A stretch of 64,000 nucleotides of DNA from Trichobilharzia regenti. Taxonomy: Eukaryota; Platyhelminthes; Trematoda; Strigeidida; Schistosomatidae. Where the stretch lies: the NCBI GenBank assembly GCA_944472135.2, contig OX235262.1:67022887-67086886 (forward strand), given 5' to 3'. The translations under genes were made by a program, and so were the position numbers. Within the stretch, counting starts at the first letter, position 1. Each line of letters begins with the position of its first letter. The notes beneath the pieces are model-generated. The model was not told the origin of the DNA. It saw only the letters and a list, made by a program, of their open reading frames with translations, and made no database searches. This document shows positions 58,106-64,000 of this stretch, one piece after another.

Positions 58106-58199
58106 CATACATTTGTTTCGCTTGATAAATTTCGATATAGAGAAAGAAAGACCAGATTTGCAGTATAAAATGATGTCATTCTATTTCAAAGGTTCTCAT

Positions 58200-59545
58200 G
58201 AGCTGCAAACTATAAGAAATTACAATGGTTATAAATAATAACATTTCATAATTCATTGTTTGAAAGGTAATAGAGAAAACATTATAAAAAAGTATATGTC
58301 AATACCTACAGAGAGGGTAAAGGTGGATACCGTAGACAAGAAACCTTTGTATCTTAAGTTAAGTTACAAAGGGGAAATTGCAGCTGACATTCTAAAATGT
58401 CGACTTAATAGAGCAATAGATAGAACATTTCCCGCAGCTAAATTGATACTAAACTTCTCAACTAAACCAGTACTCACACAGCAAGTAAAGGATAAATTAC
58501 CAAAGATGGCCTCATCAATGTGCATCTACGAATTCAACTGCTCATGTGGAGCTAGTTATATTGGCCGTGCTCAGAGGGCTTTATCCATGCGCGCACGTGA
58601 ACATGTACCTGTATGGTTGATTAAAGGAGTAACCAAAGGCATAAATAGTGCAGTCTTAGCCCACTTGGTAGATACTGGACACCCGATAAAACTTGACCAA
58701 GCGTTCTCAGTTATTTACCGCGTTCCTAGTAATTTATCTAGAGGAGCTCGACTACGTCTTCTATCAGTAGCTGAGGCGGTTGCAATTATACCAGAAGACC
58801 ATCTCTTTGCATACAGAAGAAGTATGTTCAACCTCTATGTTTACCTTGGCCTACAATAAAGCCAACAAATCCTCCATTAACACTATAAATTACTTTCACA
58901 ATTTTCTTTTCTTTTCCTTCTTCTATTCCTCTGTTTCATTGACAAACGTTCATTTTCGACTTTTATGATTTCATGACCTTTCTTATGATTTTATTACCTT
59001 AGGTTTAAATAATGCTTTTCTAACTTGCTATCGTATTTACAAAATCCTGTTCATTCCACTTCATTATATTCATTATTATTATTTGACAATCATTCACCAA
59101 TAGTACATTTAATTTTAATTTTACACCATATCATCGTTATTATTTTACAATCATTCTTATTGTTGTTATTTTCAACCTTGAACTTAAGTCTAGACCGCCC
59201 CATTCGTTGGTTTATTTTCATATTGCCTCACACACCCTGATTACACTCACTCTTGAAACCTGTATTTTCTGTTAACTATATTTATATATATACACACATC
59301 ATTAAATTAAATTACTTCATCTCATTTTGTCCTGTTCTCATTGACCATACATATTAAAAAAACTATCTGACAATTGTTCCATCCCATCTTATACTTGTTC
59401 CACAATACACTTTCTGATATGATTCTAATTTGCCTTTACTGGCTATTGTTTGCTTACATTAATGGATTTATAATTGTAGAGCCTGATGGAGGAAGAATTT
59501 ATTGAAAACAATTATTCGCTCTAAATATTTTGTTCTGAAAAAATT
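58200..59545 (+). mobile_element. Penelope-like element, 3' part with intact endonuclease and terminal fold
   Basis: An open frame 58260-58859 (199 residues; the first in-frame codon used is TTG, so the true protein continues upstream) carries the connector (LYLKLSYKGEIAADILKCRL) and the GIY-YIG domain: C88-I-Y90, C94, C96, Y100-I-G102, R111, the LAHLVDTGHP helix, and E172 in VAEAVAI. The C terminus diverges (HLFAYRRSMFNLYVYLGL) from the usual LCVQKK. The 3' UTR ends in a fold at 59475-59515: AGAGC/GCUCU helix I, CUGAUGG (last core A changed), GAA, AACAAUUAUU and C. Confidence 0.88.
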
Positions 59546-59999
59546 ATAAGATGAACGCATCAGGAATGTAAGTATTACAATTTTTAGTTTAAGTTACCAT
59601 CAATTTATACACTATCAGACAATGAAAAAATGGCGGGGCGGGGGGTGTGTGGTTGAGATAAGACAGAAAAATCTAATAAACAGTATTAGCTTGTATGTCA
59701 ACATGGCAACTCAAGAAGGTTAAAGTTCATCGAACTGAAAACTTGCTCAATGAGCTGAGCTCACTAATGCGTATGACTCATCAGTGCAATCAAAGTATTA
59801 CGGTTACCAAAGGAGTGAGAGATGGACTACACGCTCTTTCTGTGTGTATAAGTTCGGTCCGAACCTCCTACCTATTTTGTTAATACTACGTCCGTAATCA
59901 GTAATTATTAAAAACTGACGAGTTTTCCAGTAATTATAATCCTATTTTGTCTTTTCTGCCTGATCTTCCTGATTATTTCACATTGGGATTTTATTAATT
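59546..59999. other. No feature seen; short G-rich run
   Basis: A 'ggcggggcggggggtgtgtgg' stretch near 59632-59652 stands out in AT-rich DNA. The 62-codon frame at 59695-59883 is unsupported. Confidence 0.35.
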
Positions 60000-60130
60000 T
60001 CACCTTTAACTAGATATAGTTCTGGAACTTTCTCATACTTTCTCTTACAATAAATACACGAATGTACAACCTAATTGATGACTTCATCAAAAAGAAAAGT
60101 TTCTTCGCTGCAACTGTCTTTTTAATTATC
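60000..60130 (+). repeat. PLE terminal fragment, same type as the fold-back at 9333-9783
   Basis: 'agttctggaactttctc', 'aataaatacacgaatgta' and 'ttgatgacttcatc' then a palindromic 'aaagtttctt'-type helix III and 'cgctgc'. Confidence 0.6.
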
Positions 60131-60394
60131 CTTGTCATTTCTTCTTCAGAATTAGATTCTCCTACCTTATTAATCAACGTAATTACATGGTTGTTTTTCA
60201 GCATGTCTAAATTTCTGTCACCAAAGCTCTAAAAATATTCTCCTTGTCTCATGAATTAAAATCTGCCTTGAATGAGTCATTCAAATAAGAGATGTCGATT
60301 AATTTGTTCTCTATTCTGTAGTATATAAAAAGAGAACTGTTATAAACGTGCGTGTAAATTTTACATTTATACTTTGTTTAAGAAAATTAAAACA

Positions 60395-60895
60395 ATTAGT
60401 CCCTTCGATAAATCTGGATAAGGCATTCAAAAGACAAATTTCATGAAATGATATAATTTTGTAGCTTCATTACCACCGCTTTACAACTAACATAGTTCAA
60501 AATAATTATAAAATAAAAGTCATGACAATTACTCAGTATTAATCAATAACAATGACTGTTTCACAAATATTTCACATAAATCTAATTCAAGGTTGGTTAT
60601 TAAAGATGATGGAAGTACTTTGGATTAATCACATACAGCCTAAACTGTGTGTACAAAAATCCGTAGACTTCAACCTTCGCCTACTACGCATGGACTACGT
60701 GACTTATTTAAGTATGATTAGTCATTAGTGTGTACTTTTGTTTTTTCATATAACTGAGTAATTGTCATTATTGTTAACCAGGTTAGTTATAAAGTGGTTG
60801 TAAAGAAACTGCGACATGATATCTTCCCGCGAAATTTTTCTTCTAAATGCCTTATTCAAACTTATACTTTGATTAACAACTTGACAATTGACATT
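60395..60895 (+). mobile_element. Short PLE derivative with inverted terminal repeats
   Basis: The left repeat (60400-60545) and right repeat (60760-60890) are inverted copies. The middle keeps only 60550-60735, the last part of the endonuclease frame ('HIQPKLCVQKSVDFNLRLLRMDYVTYL') and its stop. It equals the element at 61500-63610 with about 1.6 kb removed from just after the left repeat to within the endonuclease. It can only be non-autonomous. Confidence 0.75.
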
Positions 60896-61499
60896 ATTTG
60901 CAGGTGTAGGAAATCCACAAACGATATGAGATGATTTTCAAATACTGCACTAACTGCAGTGTACAAATTTACTTAAATATGTTACAACGTATGTATCTCA
61001 GCAAATCGAGATAAAGAGTAAAATCACGTTATAAGAGGCATATAGAGTGTCTCGCAATAAAAGCATTTATCAGATATTTGGAATTAGTTTAGATATTATC
61101 GTGAAACACAGCACTATTATGCAACGTATTGCTGATAGTGATAATTATTAGATGAAATTTTAGAGTCGTTAATATCAGTGATAATCTTAGCAATTGTAGT
61201 GACCTATAAGAGTGAAGAATTTGATTAGAATATCCACTTTCTTAACAGAGTATACAAGTCTAAATAGTGCCCGTCTAATTTTAAATTTCTTCTTGAATTG
61301 TGTGTACAACTTACTAGTTAGCCTACGATGCCACCAGAGGAGTTACAGCCTTCACTTTGCTGGTCGCGCTAATGAGTTAAGTAAGTCTTGTAGTAGTTAG
61401 ACAGTAATACAGTTGACTGACATTAGTGCTTGAAGGCCTATGAATCATCGTCGTTCAATGGCCAACTTACATATTTTAGAAATAAAGTGCAACTAAAAA
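60896..61499. other. No feature seen
   Basis: AT-rich spacer between two related elements; no gene recognised. Confidence 0.35.
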
Positions 61500-63610
61500 T
61501 ATAAAAAAATTAGTCCCTTTGATAGATTTGAATACAGCATTTAGAAAACGAATTTCGCGAGATGATATCATTTCCTACTTTCTTTACAACCTCTTTACAG
61601 CTAGCATGATTCACAATAATAAAATAAAATGCATGACAGTTACTCAGTTATATAAAAACCAAAAGTAAATACTAATGACCAGTGGATTACAGAGGTCTTT
61701 ACGCCTGTAAGAGACGCATTATCAAATCATTCTGCAGAAAAGTTCATTTGATCTGACCAATGTGCTAGAGACCTTGAAGATTAAAGTAAAGGTTATATGC
61801 TCAATCGACAAAGAATCTTTATTCACCAGTCTTCCTCTTCATGAAACTGTTGACTTCATTTGCGATTACATTACAAGCATTGGGATAAACTTACCTGTCC
61901 CTGTCACTTACATCAGAGCCATTATCTTAATATGTACAGAAAATATCAGACTCACCTTCCAAGAAAAGGCATATAAACAAATCCATGGTGTTGTGACGGA
62001 GAGCCCTCTTGGATGTATTCATGTCAAATTCAGAGAAACAAATGCCAGGTATGCAAGGAGAAATTATGCTATAAATACGTTATTTGGATGACACACTCAT
62101 TATTGGTAATAATAGTAAATCTATTGAAAACTTTATTACCATATTAAATCATATTCATTAAAATATCTGAGTGACTTCCGAATTCGAATCGAATAACAAA
62201 CTAGGTTTCCTGGATGTTTCAGTGACCCGGAGAGACGATGGAACGATTAAGCGACCTATATTTTGTAAACAGACATGGAGTGGACAATATCTTCATTTCA
62301 CCAGTTTTGTTCCTATCTAGCATAAATGTTCCCTAGTGAAATTTTTTTTTCAATGGCCTACAAAATATGTATGAGCGACACACTAATGGATGAGCTTAGA
62401 CATATACATTCAGTTTTATTGGTTAATGGTTATCCAGAAAACTTTATCAGTTGTCACAGTAAGGATACACCGCTTCTAGAAAAGACAGCCTCTGTGCCAA
62501 AGGAAGCTCTCTTTATTAACCTACCATTCAAGGGTGACCAGATTATGCAGTTGACAGCTCAAAGACTTCGGTCAAAGATAAAGCACACATTCTACACCGC
62601 ATCTCTTTTTGGAAGAAGAGAACACGAAGCTCAGCAAAGATATCTTTTCGGCGATTTCATTCTCAAAAGCTGTACAATCGCATTTTATTTGACTTTAAAA
62701 TTATTTCTTCAGTTATAAAATATTAATTTTTGCATTCGTTGTAACTGTTTTCTAATCCTATGAAATCTTGTCTCTAAGCCCCTTGTAATCTCTATTCGTA
62801 CCTTCAAACTTTCAGATCAAGTTGAAAATTATTATCACCTTCGTTACTATGTGGAATTAAACAAATAATAATTGTATCCATGTAAAATAATCTATAAAAA
62901 TGCTATTGTACAGCTTTTGAGAATGAAATCGCCGCAAAGATATCTTTGCTCAACTTCGTGTTCTCTTCTTTCTAAGCACCTCTTTTTCTCACTTGCCGAA
63001 CATTTTCGATCCCTGTACCTACGATTAAAAGACGAAATTCAGTGCACTCCACTTCAATCTGTAACTACAAGTTCACCCGCAGTTGCAGTGCCACCTATAT
63101 AGGTAGCAACAACAGAATGTTCAAATGTCGTCGAAAAGAACATGTTCCAAAATGGCTACTAAATCATATAGAAAATCCCAATGAGATTAATCTAAATAGA
63201 AATCCGGCATCATCCATTGCAAAACACTTATTAATGTCAGATCACAAAATCAATATTAATGACTGTTTCACAATTATTTCACATAACTCTAATTCAAGGC
63301 TAGTTGCTGGAGATGATGGAAGCACTTGTGGGATTAATCACATACATCTTAAACTATGTGTACAACAGAAAACAATAGACTTCAACTTTCTCCTACCATG
63401 CTTGGACTACTTGACCTATTTAAATATGATTGGTCATTAGTATGTACTTTTGTTTTATATGATTGAGTAATTGTTATGGATTTTATTTTATTATTGTGAA
63501 TCATGCAAGTTGTAAAGAGATTGTAGAGAAAGTACGAAATGATATCACCTCGAGAAATTTGTCTGCTAAATGCCTTATTCAAATATATAAGACAGAGAAT
63601 ATTTGTCTTA
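61500..63610 (+). mobile_element. Penelope-like element with RT, endonuclease and inverted terminal repeats
   Basis: The inverted repeats 61524-61655 and about 63455-63590 are roughly 85% identical by eye. Between them the RT reads CSIDKESLFTSLPLHETVDF, ICTENIRLTFQEKAYKQIHG and ESPLGCIH (61762-62091), then damaged sequence, then LGFLDVSVTRRDDGTI and a connector VPKEALFINLPFKGDQ to about 62605. An insertion of opposed PLE ends (62612-62980) splits the connector. The endonuclease follows at 63042-63440 (CNY in place of CIY, YIG, KEHVPKWL, LKLCVQQKTIDF). RT motif C (the YxDD box) is not readable, but a damaged 'FG-HTHYW' stretch (62085-62105) sits where it should be. Inactive copy. Confidence 0.8.
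62612..62980. repeat. Opposed PLE ends inserted in a PLE
   Basis: 62612-62690 and 62900-62980 are inverted copies about 75 bp long ('gaacacgaagctcagcaaag' against 'tttgctcaacttcgtgttc'; 'gatttcattctcaaaagctgtac' both ways). Each holds a fold with CAGC/GCUG and AAGAUAUCUU. About 210 bp lie between. Confidence 0.7.
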
Positions 63611-63829
63611 AGTTTTGTTGATAAACCATCTAATAACAGTGGCAGAATGCATAAAAATAACATGAAAAATAACAGTGATTCAGTATCACTAGTTTTATTT
63701 GCATGATATAATATTCATTTTGATGCATCAATTTGTGTCCTCTTGATTGGCTTTAATTTTAATCACGAATTGATGGTACTTACAGAAAGTCAGATATTAA
63801 CACTCGACAACTGATCTGATATTCACTAA
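63611..63829. other. No feature seen
   Basis: Short AT-rich flank. Confidence 0.3.
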
Positions 63830-63945
63830 CGACTGATTGCAGGATGAAGTTCCTTGAAGTTCTAGTGAAAAGTCGTGAGCAGCGAAGTCAACCAGATCGA
63901 GTGGGAGGACAAATACTCATCGAAAACATTGGTTGGCGGTCATAC
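63830..63945 (+). repeat. SINE family 1 head extension
   Basis: 'gagtgggaggacaaatactc' and 'atcgaaaacattggttggcgg' match the head of the copy at 31200 ('caaatactcgccgaagacattggc'). Confidence 0.5.
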
Positions 63946-64000
63946 TATTATTATTTTCTAGAGGAACATAGGGCTTCAGCTACACTTCTCCATTGCGTTT
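63946..64000 (-). mobile_element. SR2-like LINE 3' end, cut by the window edge
   Basis: Read in reverse the bases match 'cgcaatggagacgtgtggctgaagccctatgttcctctag' in the 43945 copy. Confidence 0.65.

Noticed and set aside
57923..58168. An 81-codon plus-strand frame
   Set aside because: It is antisense to a PLE endonuclease C terminus that matches 27060-27290 on the minus strand.
1..64000. CRISPR array, bacterial operons or rRNA genes
   Set aside because: No evenly spaced short repeats, no ribosome-binding-site-led gene series and no rRNA-like conserved blocks were seen; introns and retroelements show a eukaryotic genome.

Overview
The window looks like intergenic or intronic DNA from a blood fluke of the genus Schistosoma. 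It is AT-rich, intron-bearing eukaryotic DNA packed with recognisable schistosome repeats: SM-alpha-type SINEs carrying a hammerhead ribozyme, RTE-clade SR2-like LINE fragments, Penelope-like elements (PLEs) with a GIY-YIG endonuclease, and a Ty3/Gypsy LTR retrotransposon of the CsRn1 type. I cannot name the species.

Only one host gene is visible: the 3' end of a plus-strand gene of unknown function (exons near 459-883, 2600-2646 and 4425-4607). Its last exons encode a short coiled coil. The penultimate intron region (884-2599) holds a PLE and a SINE. I see no convincing host exon beyond about 5.7 kb; nearly every longer reading frame after that belongs to a mobile element or is spurious.

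Layout: 0-6 kb, host gene tail with inserted repeats. 6-17.5 kb, deleted SR2-like LINE copies, a fold-back element (9.3-9.8 kb), a candidate solo LTR, SM-alpha and a second LINE family. 18-22 kb, PLE fragments in both orientations, one with a head-to-head SM-alpha dimer inserted between a 13-bp target duplication. 23-45 kb, many tRNA-like SINE copies (often in inverted pairs), SR2-like tails and PLE fragments. 45-47.5 kb, the best-kept PLE endonuclease plus two opposed PLE ends. 47.7-53.2 kb, a minus-strand Ty3/Gypsy element with near-identical LTRs but a broken coding region. 54-59.5 kb, more LTR, SR2-like and PLE copies, including a second well-kept endonuclease. 60-63.6 kb, two PLE copies with inverted terminal repeats, the first a roughly 0.5 kb internally deleted version of the second.

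The most interesting theme is self-cleaving RNA. SM-alpha copies at 21479-21538 and 48610-48670 keep a hammerhead core. An independent set of hammerhead-like folds recurs at the ends of the PLEs, the best being minus-strand 1588-1631. A further tRNA-like SINE family carries what looks like a hammerhead core broken by a three-base insertion. PLE ends are often arranged as inverted pairs, which makes potential long hairpins. All functional statements are inferences from reading the sequence; no searches were run.
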